Shown: positions 8,399 through 15,966 of the stretch, in pieces | How positions within the stretch are numbered: position 1 is the first letter of the stretch | How the letters are laid out: the number at the start of each line of letters is the position of its first letter | DNA from: DATDAH01 sp963823495 | GTDB taxonomy: Bacteria > Actinomycetota > Acidimicrobiia > Acidimicrobiales > DATDAH01 | Reading direction: 5' to 3' | Assembly (NCBI GenBank): GCA_963823495.1 | Contig: CAWGLV010000001.1 | Coordinates: 3,410,001-3,474,000, forward strand | DNA length: 64,000 bases | Made by a program: the position numbers and the translations under genes | Notes under the pieces: generated by a model | Seen by the model: only the letters and a program-made list of their open reading frames with translations | Told to the model about the DNA's origin: nothing | The model's database searches: none

Positions 8399-9196
8399 CT
8401 AGGACACAGCGCCTCCGGCGAGGACCTGGGCGACCACTTCGGGATCGTAGAGGGTCTCGCAGGGGATCCCGTTGAGGTCGGCGTCCATCCGGTCGGGTTC
8501 ACCCTCCAGGGACCAGTACACCAGCGACCAGAAGTACCCGCTCTCGTCGGGCACGGGTCCCTGCGAGAACGGGTACGGATCGAAGTCGGGGTTGAGGAGG
8601 TCACGGCAGTACAGGCCGTGGGGGACTTCCTGGTAGCGCTCCATGAGGCTCTCGGTCGAGCCGGGGATGTCGGTGCCGCCGTTGTAGGCGGCCCGTCCGG
8701 TCGTGTCGAGCACGTACACGATCACATTCCCGTCTTCCACTTCCATGCCCGGCTCGGTCGGGGTGCGGGCAACGCAGCCGAAGACGCCGCCCACGGCGAC
8801 CGGGCCACTGTCTGTGCAGATGAGCTGGGTGGGTCCGGTGACCCCGTGGTCGGGCGAGGGTGGCGACTGGGTGTAACGGTCGTTGTACTGCTGTTGGATC
8901 CAGGCGGCCACGGCCTCGACGGTGGTGGTGGTCGCCTCGGTCGTGGTGGTCGGGGTCGTGGTGGTCGTCGTCGTGCTTGTCGTGGTGGTGGTCGTCGTGG
9001 TGGGGGTGCTGGTGGTGGTCGGTGCGGCGTCGTCGGCCTCGTCGTCGTCCTGGATCGCCCAGATCGTCACTCCGACCGCGACCAGGACCACAACGGCAGC
9101 GGCGGCCCACACCCACCAGCGACGCCACCAGGGATTCGGCGGGGACACGCCTTCGTCGCCTTCGCCCGGACCCGCCGGGACATCGGTGTCGGTCAC
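8399..9196 (-). CDS. Membrane-anchored Thr-rich protein with C-terminal Excalibur-like motif (paralogue 3)
   Basis: 265 residues if started at the GTG at 9196, which aligns with the VTDT(D/E) start of the two paralogues and keeps the 6-nt gap to GACACT; a GTG at 9202 is possible. Same plan: PWWRRWWVWAAAA into one helix, DDDEADD, Thr-rich stalk, EAVAAWIQQQYNDRY domain with Cys pairs, and DADLNGIPCETLYDPEVVAQVLAGG at the end. It is closest to 1538-2332, with the last ~25 residues nearly identical. Being inside the islet while its relatives are outside, it may have moved with, or been captured by, the element. Confidence 0.7.
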   Translation of the reverse strand: MTDTDVPAGPGEGDEGVSPPNPWWRRWWVWAAAAVVVLVAVGVTIWAIQDDDEADDAAPTTTSTPTTTTTTTTSTTTTTTTPTTTTEATTTTVEAVAAWIQQQYNDRYTQSPPSPDHGVTGPTQLICTDSGPVAVGGVFGCVARTPTEPGMEVEDGNVIVYVLDTTGRAAYNGGTDIPGSTESLMERYQEVPHGLYCRDLLNPDFDPYPFSQGPVPDESGYFWSLVYWSLEGEPDRMDADLNGIPCETLYDPEVVAQVLAGGAVS

Positions 9197-9244
9197 CTCC
9201 ACAGTGTCCGACCACAGGCACCGCTACCGCAGAGGCGAAGGTCC
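9197..9244 (-). promoter_or_regulatory. Putative leaderless promoter, copy 3 of 3
   Basis: On the minus strand GGACCTTCGCCTCTGCGG (9244-9227) and GACACT six nt before the GTG at 9196 repeat the layout found at 455-503 and 1490-1537. Confidence 0.45.
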
Positions 9245-9678
9245 CGGCCCGTCGGCTGATCCACCACCTCCCATCAGCCGACCGTCACCAACCTGATGGG
9301 TCGAGTACACCGGCCCCGGTGCCCACGTCTCCTGAGAGGCCGGTGGAGGTCGCCCCGGCAGCCGCAGAGGGTCCCGGAGGCACCTGACCCCATCCCGGGC
9401 CGGGTAGCGGCTCTGTCCCGCCAGAGCCGGGAGGTCTGGTGGCCCGCCACCCGGGCGATGGCCCTGGGCATGACACCCCACCACGCCCCCGCCAGTGGCG
9501 TCTCGGACGAGTTCCCGGCGATGATGGACCTGACCACCTTGGTTACCGGCAGCGGCGCTCTGCGTGCCGTGGCGGGGCTGTGAGGGACCGGCACCCGGGA
9601 GACCCGGTCGCCCCTCCCCGTTCCCCACACCGCAACTAGCTGGTTTGTCATGGCCCGGGTCAAACGGGGCCGCTGTTG
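9245..9678. other. 434-bp stretch with no supported gene
   Basis: Several overlapping open frames exist on both strands, but none has a convincing ribosome site, domain or composition typical of the neighbouring genes. It may be decayed island DNA. Confidence 0.5.
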
Positions 9679-10194
9679 TCACCCACCCCGGCTGCGCAGC
9701 CAGGTCTCGATCTCCTCGCCGGTCACCCCCGTGGCCCGCATCGCCTTCACGACCGCCATGGTGTCGTCGTTGATGAAGACCATCCCCTCCGCCAGCAGCT
9801 CCTGGGCCGGGAGTTCCTGGTCCAGGCCGTGCAGGTCACGCAGGTCTTTGATGAGGGACCGTGCCTGCTTGACGTAGGCCAGGTGCTGGCTCGGGGTCTG
9901 GATCTCTCCCGGCCGGTCGGGCCGGTCGGCCTCGGGGTCCACAGCGTTGCGCCACACGCTGGCGAGCAGGTCCTGGAGGCGGTGTACCTGGAGGAGCCGC
10001 AACTCCCTGACGCCGTCGTTGACCATGTCCCGCAGCAGCCGCTGCACCACGGCGTGGGCCGCCTGCTTGCTGTTGTAGCCGACCTTGTCGGCGATCTCCT
10101 GGAAGGTGGCCCCAGACATCCGCCGCTCGGCCTGGCGCTCCCGCTCGGCCCGGTCCGAAGCAGTCCGTGAGGTGGTAGCTAGCACATCGCCCAT
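9679..10194 (-). CDS. Helix-turn-helix protein, possibly terminase-small-subunit-like
   Basis: 171 residues, ATG start. A basic coiled N-terminus (SDRAERERQAERRM) leads into a helix-turn-helix: ATFQEIADKVGYNSKQAAHAVVQRLLRDM (about 29-57), in which GYNSKQAAHAV is the likely recognition helix. The remainder is helical and ends with a second HTH-like or UBA-like segment, ATGVTGEEIETWLRS. The layout of an HTH followed by an all-helical body recalls small phage terminase subunits and replication-initiator accessory proteins, but no decisive motif is present. It is likely a DNA-binding island protein. Confidence 0.5.
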   Translation of the reverse strand: MGDVLATTSRTASDRAERERQAERRMSGATFQEIADKVGYNSKQAAHAVVQRLLRDMVNDGVRELRLLQVHRLQDLLASVWRNAVDPEADRPDRPGEIQTPSQHLAYVKQARSLIKDLRDLHGLDQELPAQELLAEGMVFINDDTMAVVKAMRATGVTGEEIETWLRSRGG

Positions 10195-10269
10195 TGCATC
10201 GATCTTCCCATCGGATGGATGGCGTGCTGCACATAGGACCGCCGCCCCGCACCGGATGGCGTCTCCCCG

Positions 10270-11235
10270 TCATGCAGTGTGCTGGTCATCGGTGAGGCCC
10301 GCATCGAGTGCGGAATCGGCCTGGAGTTGGGCGGCCCGGCGGGGTAGCAGGTCCGAGTTGAACGTGGGCCAGTGCTTGCAGAGGTCTTCGGAAGGGAACT
10401 GGGCTGACCGGTCTGTTAGCGGGTGGCTGGTCAGGTCCCGCAGATCAGCCAGCCACTCGGCGGCATCGGGGATGGCCTTGTCGAGCAGTTGCCCGACGCC
10501 GAACTGGACCGTGCCCCACTTGGGGGTCATCTGGGCGAGGACCCGGCCGTCCTTTTCGATCTGTCGGGACACTCTGGTGACCCGAGCGTTCCAGCCATTG
10601 TCCTCGGCCCACTCGACCAGGTACAGGTCGGCCTGTCGGACCGCATCGGGGGCAGCAGCCAGGTCATCGTCGAAGCTGGTGGCTGGCTTGGCTCGCCGTT
10701 GACGTTGGGTGGCAGAGACTCCGACGAGGCGGGGCACGAACACCTTCGTGTCACCGTGGACGTAGTGACCCACCTCCACCCCGGCCACTTCGGTGTCGGG
10801 CATCTGGTCGTTGAGGTACTCGATGATCCGCACCAGCTCGTCGGGCAACCGGTCCGCCACGATCATGAGCCGGAGATGACCGGCTTCTAGGTTCGACGCC
10901 ACGGTGTCCCAGAACGCATCGGGGTCCCCGTCCTCGCCGAGGAAGTCAGCCACGGTGCCCGGGTCCCGCTCCTCCACGGTCCGGCGGAGCCGCTCCACGG
11001 GCCAGAACCGAACGGCGTTGGCGGCGTAGTCGAGAAGCTGGCCGACCACCTCACGGCGGATCTGGGTGTTGGTCGAACGCTTCACCTCGACCAGGGTGGG
11101 AACGGCGTCCTGGTCGATGAACAGATGGTCCACCGCCCACCGGTCCGCACCTCCCACTTCACCGGGCACCCCCAGCTCCCGGTCGACGAGCAGCCACCGA
11201 CGAGGCTCCTCGGGGTTGACCTGCGAACCGGCCAA
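10270..11235 (-). CDS. PD-(D/E)XK-type nuclease-like protein with damaged N-terminus
   Basis: 321 residues from a TTG at 11235. The segment DRWAVDHLFIDQDAVPTLVEVKRS (about 32-55) has the D...(E)xK arrangement of restriction-type PD-(D/E)XK nucleases (D, then VEVK), followed by IRREVVGQLLDYAANAVRFW, as in predicted nuclease proteins of the DUF91/NucS-like type. Coding-like sequence continues upstream in frame to about 11295 (SEAVLQGFLADYPDLL) without ATG, GTG or TTG, and a frame change near 11290 would be needed to reach GTG. So the natural start appears lost. It may be a degraded defence or repair gene carried by the islet. Confidence 0.55.
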   Translation of the reverse strand: MAGSQVNPEEPRRWLLVDRELGVPGEVGGADRWAVDHLFIDQDAVPTLVEVKRSTNTQIRREVVGQLLDYAANAVRFWPVERLRRTVEERDPGTVADFLGEDGDPDAFWDTVASNLEAGHLRLMIVADRLPDELVRIIEYLNDQMPDTEVAGVEVGHYVHGDTKVFVPRLVGVSATQRQRRAKPATSFDDDLAAAPDAVRQADLYLVEWAEDNGWNARVTRVSRQIEKDGRVLAQMTPKWGTVQFGVGQLLDKAIPDAAEWLADLRDLTSHPLTDRSAQFPSEDLCKHWPTFNSDLLPRRAAQLQADSALDAGLTDDQHTA

Positions 11236-11430
11236 CAGGTCCGGGTAGTCAGCCAGGAAGCCCTGGAGGACGGCCTCACTGTTGTAGCACGCCGCTGAGG
11301 ACCGGGACCGGGAGCTTGTCGACCGCCTCGATGCCGTGATTGACCGGGCAGGGCGTCCCCTGGCACCGGTCGAGGCCCTACCCGGGGATCGTGCCGCCTG
11401 AGAGGAAGACCCGGTCCTGCCGGTTTCGGG

Positions 11431-11453
11431 TGTGGGACCAGTGTGGGATTAGG
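11431..11453 (+). repeat. Islet end motif, right copy
   Basis: TGTGGGACCAGTGTGGGAT followed by TAGG, matching 7144-7166 at 20 of 23 bases; it lies 67 bp from the tRNA 3' end. Confidence 0.6.
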
Positions 11454-11519
11454 CCCACTACGGCAACGATGGCCTGCGGTCCGAATGGCCGAAACCCCCT
11501 GCTGAGCAGGGGATATGTG

Positions 11520-11595
11520 TGGCAGCCCCAACGGGGTTCGAACCCGTGTCTCCACCTTGAGAGGGTGGTGTCCTTGGCCACTAGACGATGGGGCC
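11520..11595 (-). tRNA. tRNA-Glu(CTC), CCA encoded
   Basis: The minus-strand sequence folds as a full cloverleaf: acceptor GGCCCCA pairs with TGGGGCT, the D arm is GTCTAGTGGCCAAGGAC, the anticodon stem CCACC/GGTGG encloses loop CTCTCAA with anticodon CTC, and the T arm is ACGGG-TTCGAAC-CCCGT. G73 and CCA are encoded (11520-11523). It serves as the insertion site of the adjacent islet and is downstream of gltX and tRNA-Gln on the same strand. Confidence 0.95.
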
Positions 11596-11629
11596 ATGTG
11601 GCGACAGCCCGGAGAGGCTATCGCCGGCG

Positions 11630-11701
11630 CTCGGGGGGAAGGACTCGAACCCTCAACGACTGGACCAGAACCAGCTGTGTTGCCAATTACACCACCCCCG
11701 A
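11630..11701 (-). tRNA. tRNA-Gln(CTG)
   Basis: Minus-strand cloverleaf: acceptor TCGGGGG pairs with CCCCCGA, anticodon stem GCTGG/CCAGT encloses loop TTCTGGT with anticodon CTG, and the T arm contains GGGTTCGAGTCC. G73 is followed by CGCC, so CCA is not encoded. It lies 34 bp upstream of tRNA-Glu on the same strand. In most actinobacteria glutamyl-tRNA synthetase charges both species and Gln-tRNA is finished by GatCAB, which makes the linkage to gltX notable. Confidence 0.93.
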
Positions 11702-11743
11702 TCGGTGGGACCGTCGAGGGTAGCGGCTCCGTCCGGCGGGCCG

Positions 11744-12394
11744 TCAGGGGTTGGGGTTGTTGACCGTGTCGTCCAGGTTCATCAGGCGGCGATAGCCGAT
11801 CAGCCGGCCCACCGAGACCGCGGCGGTCTCCCGCACCATCGCCCGCAACTCGGCTGCACCGGTGACGGGGCTGTCCTGGGTCGGCGAGACGAAGGCCTCG
11901 AGGCCCACCTCGCTGGCGATCTCCTCGAGCCGCTTGGAATGGAACGGGTCCGAGACGATCATGACGTCGTCGATGCCGTCGTCCTCGAGGAAGCGGGCGC
12001 TGGCGGCCAGCGACTCCCAGGAGTTGCGGCCCTGGACCTCCAGGCGGAGCGCTTCCTCGGGCACGCCTCTGCCCCGCAGCCAGCGGGCTCCGGCCTGCGC
12101 CTCGCTGAACTCGTCACCCTCCTGACGGCCGCCGGTCACCACGACGACGTCGGAGAGGCCCTGCTCGTAGAGCGCCCGGCCGTGCTCGAGGCGGGCCTCG
12201 AAGACCGGGGACGGCTCGCCGTTGTACTGGGCCGCGCCCATCACCACGATGGCCCCGGCCTCCTGGGCCTGATCGTCGCGGGAGGCCTGCCACACCTGGA
12301 TGAACGTGCCCCCGACATAGAGGGCGAGGAACACGACGACGCCGAGCGCGATCTTCCAGCCGAGTCGGAACCAACGGGGTCCGAGGCCGAGCAC
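11744..12394 (-). CDS. YdcF/SanA-like DUF218 membrane protein
   Basis: 216 residues; GTG one base after the gltX stop (TGA-G-GTG), so translation is probably coupled. One N-terminal membrane helix (about 11-33) is followed by a DUF218 domain: AIVVMGAAQYNGEPSPVFEARL (about 48-69), the VVVTGG turn, and a C-terminal half with VSDPFHSKR, where conserved His and Arg line the predicted site. The family includes SanA and YdcF, linked to envelope metabolism, with no settled reaction. Followed by tRNA-Gln and tRNA-Glu on the same strand. Confidence 0.8.
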   Translation of the reverse strand: MLGLGPRWFRLGWKIALGVVVFLALYVGGTFIQVWQASRDDQAQEAGAIVVMGAAQYNGEPSPVFEARLEHGRALYEQGLSDVVVVTGGRQEGDEFSEAQAGARWLRGRGVPEEALRLEVQGRNSWESLAASARFLEDDGIDDVMIVSDPFHSKRLEEIASEVGLEAFVSPTQDSPVTGAAELRAMVRETAAVSVGRLIGYRRLMNLDDTVNNPNP

Positions 12395-12395
12395 C

Positions 12396-13748
12396 TCAGA
12401 GCCTCGCTCGCGCCGCCCGCAGTCGCCGCAGCGTTTCGTCGCGGCCCAACAGGACCAGCCCCTCGAACAGGGGTGGGCCGACCGTCCGGCCGGTGACCGC
12501 CACCCGAACCGGGGCCTGGGCCTTGCCCAGCTTCAGCTCGAACGGGTCCTCGCCGAGGAGCCGCAGGGTCTCCTTGAGGGTCTCGGCGTCCCAGTCGGCG
12601 GCCTCGTAGGCGTCGATGACTGCGTCGAGCAGGTCGGCGGCCGGGACCTGGCCCGCCATCGCCTTCGCCCAGGAATCGGGGTCGACGGGCGGGTCGGCCA
12701 GGAACAGCCAGTCGACCTGGTCAGGGATGTCGGCGAGGAGCTTGAGCCGCTCCTGCACCAACGGGGCGATCGCTCGCCACGCGTCGGGATCGAAGCGGTC
12801 GGCGGGCCAGGGCACGTCCTCACCGGTGACCCACGGCTCGGCCGCGACGAGGAACTCGTCGGTGGACAGGCGGCGGATCCACTCGCCGTTGACGTGCTCC
12901 AGCTTCTTCAGGTCGAAGAAGGCGGCGCCCTTGACCACGTCCTCGATGCGGAACAGGTCGACGATCTCGGCCATCGGCCGGACCTCGATGCCGTCGGGCG
13001 GACCCCAGCCGAGCAGGGCGAGGTAGTTCGCCATGGCCTGGGGCAGGTAGCCCTTCGCCGGGTAGTCGCCGACGGACACGTCGTCCTTGCGCTTGGAGAG
13101 CTTCTGTCGCGCCTCGTTCACCAGCAGCGGCAGGTGGGCGTAGAGCGGGTCGTAGTCCATCCCCAGGAGGCGGCGGATGAGGATGACCCGGGGCGTCGAG
13201 CTGAGGAGGTCCTCTCCCCGCACGATGTGGGTGATGCCCAGGTCGGGGTCGTCCACGGCGTTCGCCAGCAGGAAGCCCGGGGTGTCGTTGCGTCCCCGCC
13301 AGATGACGAAGTCCTCGATGTCGGCATAGTCGAAGGTGACCTCGCCCCGGATGAGGTCCCGGATCTCCGCCGTCCCCTCCGGCACCCTGACCGCCACGCC
13401 GAGTCCCGGCTGCAGGCTCGAGCCGGGCATCTCGTTCTTGTCGTCGTCGATCAGGTACGCGCTGCCGTCGGCCAGGAGCTTCTCGCACGCCGTGCGGTAG
13501 AGGTCGCGCCGGTCGGACTGGAAGATCGGGCCCTCGTCCCAGTCGATGCCGAGCCACTCGAGGGACTCGAGGATGGCCGAGATCAGCTCGGGTCGGCTGC
13601 GCTCCTGGTCGGTGTCCTCGATGCGCAGGACCAGGGTGCCGCCCTGCTGGCGGGCGACGAGCCAGTTGAACAGCGCCGACCGGGCCCCGCCGACGTGCAG
13701 GTACCCCGTCGGGGCGGGCGCGAAGCGGACGCGGGGGCCTGATGTCAC
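12396..13748 (-). CDS. gltX: Glutamyl-tRNA synthetase
   Basis: 450 residues; GTG start with TACCCT 7 nt upstream. Class I synthetase: the HIGH-type motif PTGYLHVGGA is at 13-22 and the KMSKS-type KLSKR at 216-220; LRIEDTD (41-47) is the conserved glutamate-binding stretch. The charge-bearing C-terminal helical domain follows. At 450 residues it is shorter than the ~480-500 typical of actinobacteria: the region after residue 95 lacks the Cys cluster and is compacted (DDDKNEMPGSS). It presumably charges tRNA-Glu and, as a non-discriminating enzyme, tRNA-Gln; both tRNAs lie downstream on the same strand. Confidence 0.95.
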   Translation of the reverse strand: MTSGPRVRFAPAPTGYLHVGGARSALFNWLVARQQGGTLVLRIEDTDQERSRPELISAILESLEWLGIDWDEGPIFQSDRRDLYRTACEKLLADGSAYLIDDDKNEMPGSSLQPGLGVAVRVPEGTAEIRDLIRGEVTFDYADIEDFVIWRGRNDTPGFLLANAVDDPDLGITHIVRGEDLLSSTPRVILIRRLLGMDYDPLYAHLPLLVNEARQKLSKRKDDVSVGDYPAKGYLPQAMANYLALLGWGPPDGIEVRPMAEIVDLFRIEDVVKGAAFFDLKKLEHVNGEWIRRLSTDEFLVAAEPWVTGEDVPWPADRFDPDAWRAIAPLVQERLKLLADIPDQVDWLFLADPPVDPDSWAKAMAGQVPAADLLDAVIDAYEAADWDAETLKETLRLLGEDPFELKLGKAQAPVRVAVTGRTVGPPLFEGLVLLGRDETLRRLRAARARL

Positions 13749-13809
13749 CCCACCGAGGGTACCGGCGCCCTTCCCGCCGCTCCCCTCAGACCCGGGGCGT
13801 CGAACCCCG

Positions 13810-14601
13810 CTACCAGGGCATGGCCACGCCGCCGTTGGGGCGGAGGATCTGGCCGGTCATGAACTTGCTGGCGGCGGAGGCGAGGTACAGCACCGCGTAC
13901 GCGATGTCGTCGGGCTCGCCGACCGTGCGCAAGGGGGTCCCCCGCGCCATGCGGGCGGTGACCGCGGCCTTCGCCTCGTCGTCCTCGGTGCCGTCGTCGG
14001 CGACCCAGGCCCGGTTCGTCATGCCGGTCACGATGTAGCCGGGGGCGACGGCGTTGACCCGCACGCCGCTCGGGCCGATCTCGGTGGCCAGGACCTTGGT
14101 GAGCTGGACGAGGGCCGCCTTCGCCATGCCGTAGCTGACCAGGCCCGGAGCCGGTCGGTCGATGGCGGCGGAGGCCATGTTCACGATGCTGCCCGAGCCC
14201 TGCTCGACCATCACCCGGCCGGCGGACTGGCAGCCGAAGAACACGCCCTTGAGGTTGACGTCGAGCACCCGGTCCAGGTCGGCCTCGTCGGTCTCGAGGA
14301 CCGGGGAGGTGTGGATGATCCCGGCCACGTTGGCCATGACGTCGAGGCGGCCGTAGCGGTCGACGGCCACGTGGACGAGGGCCTCGACCTGCTCGCGATC
14401 GGTCACGTCGAGGCCGATGACATCAGCCCGACCACCGGCCCCGCTGATGTGCTCGGCGGTGATGGCGGCGCCGTCCTCGTCACGGTCGGCGCAGACGACG
14501 GTGGCGCCGGCCTCCGCCATGCGTTCGGCGGAGGCCCGGCCGATGCCACTGGCCGCTCCCGTGACGATGGCGACCCGGTCGGTGAGATCGAAGGCGTTCA
14601 C
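13810..14601 (-). CDS. SDR family oxidoreductase
   Basis: 263 residues, GTG start. The motifs TGAASGIG (about 15-22), NVAG (variant of NNAG, about 91) and YGMAK with preceding Ser (SAAID, catalytic Tyr about 160) define a classical SDR. An Asp after the second strand (CADRD) suggests NAD. The C-terminal GG(V/I)AMPW end resembles actinobacterial dehydrogenases acting on hydroxyacyl-CoA or alcohol substrates; the exact substrate is unknown. It stands alone between gltX and kynureninase, both on the same strand but with 60-90 bp gaps. Confidence 0.8.
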   Translation of the reverse strand: MNAFDLTDRVAIVTGAASGIGRASAERMAEAGATVVCADRDEDGAAITAEHISGAGGRADVIGLDVTDREQVEALVHVAVDRYGRLDVMANVAGIIHTSPVLETDEADLDRVLDVNLKGVFFGCQSAGRVMVEQGSGSIVNMASAAIDRPAPGLVSYGMAKAALVQLTKVLATEIGPSGVRVNAVAPGYIVTGMTNRAWVADDGTEDDEAKAAVTARMARGTPLRTVGEPDDIAYAVLYLASAASKFMTGQILRPNGGVAMPW

Positions 14602-14692
14602 ACCGGCGGACCGTAGTCACCTCCGCCGAGCCACCGCTTCGGGCCACGGAAGATGCCGCCCCACGCGCATCAACCGTCACCAGAACCGGGGG

Positions 14693-15841
14693 TCAGCCGG
14701 TCAGGCGGGAGAGGGCGGTGAGGCCGTCGTGGACGTCGGTGAAGCGCGTGGTGAGCGGGGCACAGCCGAGGCGGACGAGGTCGGGTTCGCGGAAGTCGGT
14801 GATCACGTTCTCGGCCATCAGGGCGTCGACCAGCCGGCGGGCCTCGGGGTGACGGACCGAGAGGTGCCCGCCCCGCCGGACCGCGTCCCGCGGCGTCGGC
14901 GAACCCAGGCCGTACTGGTCGCACAGGTCGAGACCCAGTCCGGTGAGAGCCGACGCCTTGGCCCGGATGGCACCGATGCCGGCCTCGGCGACGACCTCGG
15001 CGGCGGCCTTGGCCGCCGCGCTGCCGGCGATGCCGGGAGTGCCGATGAGGAGGCGACCGATGTCGGGACGGGGCCGGTAGGTCCCGGGCATGACGAACTG
15101 GTCGTCCCGACCGAACCAGCCCCAGATGGGCTGATCGATGCGGGGTTGCAGTTCCCGGGCCACGTAGGAGAACCCGGGTCCGCCGGGACCCGAGCCCAGG
15201 AACTTGTACGTGCACCCGACGGCCAGTTCGACGCCGTCACCGTGCAGATCCAGGTCGAGGACCCCCACCGCGTGGGAGAGGTCCCAGATCACCAAGGCTC
15301 CGGCCGCGGCCGCCCGAGCGGTCTCGGCCGCCACGTCGACGAGCTCCGCCGTCCGATAGTCGACGACCGAGCGCACGACCACCGCCACATCGGTGAGGCG
15401 GTCGAACCCGGCCCACACCTCGAGACCCATCCGGTCGGCGATGCCGGCGACCACATAGACGTCGGTCGGGAAGTCCGCCGGGTCCACCGCGATCACCCGA
15501 CGGTCGGGCCGCAGGGCGAGGGCGGCGTGGACGAGCTGGTACAGGTTGACCGAGGTCGAGTCGTGGACGACCACCTCGTCGTCGCCGACCCCGAGCAGCG
15601 GGGCCAGCGCCGCCCCGGCCTCGAAGGGCAGGGCGACCCAGTGGTCCCACGAACGGATCAGCCCGACCGCCCAGTCGTCGGCTAACACGGCGTGGACCGC
15701 CTCGACGGCTCGCCGGGCGGGGCGACCCAGGGAGTTGCCGTCGAGATAGACCAGCGCCGGGTCCGGGATGACGAACTCCTCCCGCCAGGCCGCCAGAGGA
15801 TCGGCGCCGTCGAGCGCGGCGGCGTCCTCGCGGGAGATCAC
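14693..15841 (-). CDS. kynU: Kynureninase
   Basis: 382 residues from the GTG at 15841; the frame is open further, but longer starts would run into the divergent gene's leader. It is a fold-type I PLP enzyme: YLDGNSLGR near 32-40, LIRSW (61-65), DSTSVNL (94-100, phosphate contact), WDLSH with the PLP-ring Asp at 187, and the Schiff-base Lys213 in TYKFLGSGPGG. These together are typical of kynureninase, which cleaves kynurenine to anthranilate and alanine in tryptophan breakdown. No other kynurenine-pathway gene is seen nearby. It is divergent from the acetolactate-synthase-like gene. Confidence 0.8.
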   Translation of the reverse strand: MISREDAAALDGADPLAAWREEFVIPDPALVYLDGNSLGRPARRAVEAVHAVLADDWAVGLIRSWDHWVALPFEAGAALAPLLGVGDDEVVVHDSTSVNLYQLVHAALALRPDRRVIAVDPADFPTDVYVVAGIADRMGLEVWAGFDRLTDVAVVVRSVVDYRTAELVDVAAETARAAAAGALVIWDLSHAVGVLDLDLHGDGVELAVGCTYKFLGSGPGGPGFSYVARELQPRIDQPIWGWFGRDDQFVMPGTYRPRPDIGRLLIGTPGIAGSAAAKAAAEVVAEAGIGAIRAKASALTGLGLDLCDQYGLGSPTPRDAVRRGGHLSVRHPEARRLVDALMAENVITDFREPDLVRLGCAPLTTRFTDVHDGLTALSRLTG

Positions 15842-15966
15842 CGCGGGAGGCCGGGGACAGCCGCGAGCCGGACAGATCCGCGCGCTCGACGGCTCATCGG
15901 CCCAGTCTGACCTAACGTCGCCCCGGGCGGCGACCAACGCCCACGCGCTGGCTGAGGAGGCCCCCG

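Larger units (their letters stand above)
7032..11567. mobile_element. 4.5-kb tRNA-Glu islet without a visible integrase
   Basis: The block is bounded by 48-bp direct repeats of the tRNA-Glu 3' half (6984-7031 and 11520-11567), the hallmark of tyrosine-recombinase insertion. Near each end lies a TGTGGGAYCAGTGTGGGAT motif (7144 and 11431), two heptamers one helical turn apart, which could be arm-type sites. Contents: a surface protein, a 61-aa gene and its relic, the third Thr-rich paralogue, an HTH protein and a nuclease-like protein. No integrase, excisionase or phage structural gene was recognised, so it is a remnant or relies on another element. Confidence 0.55.

Noticed and set aside
9224..9663. 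Protein gene between the Thr-rich paralogue and the HTH gene
   Set aside because: Frames on both strands lack ribosome sites and typical composition.
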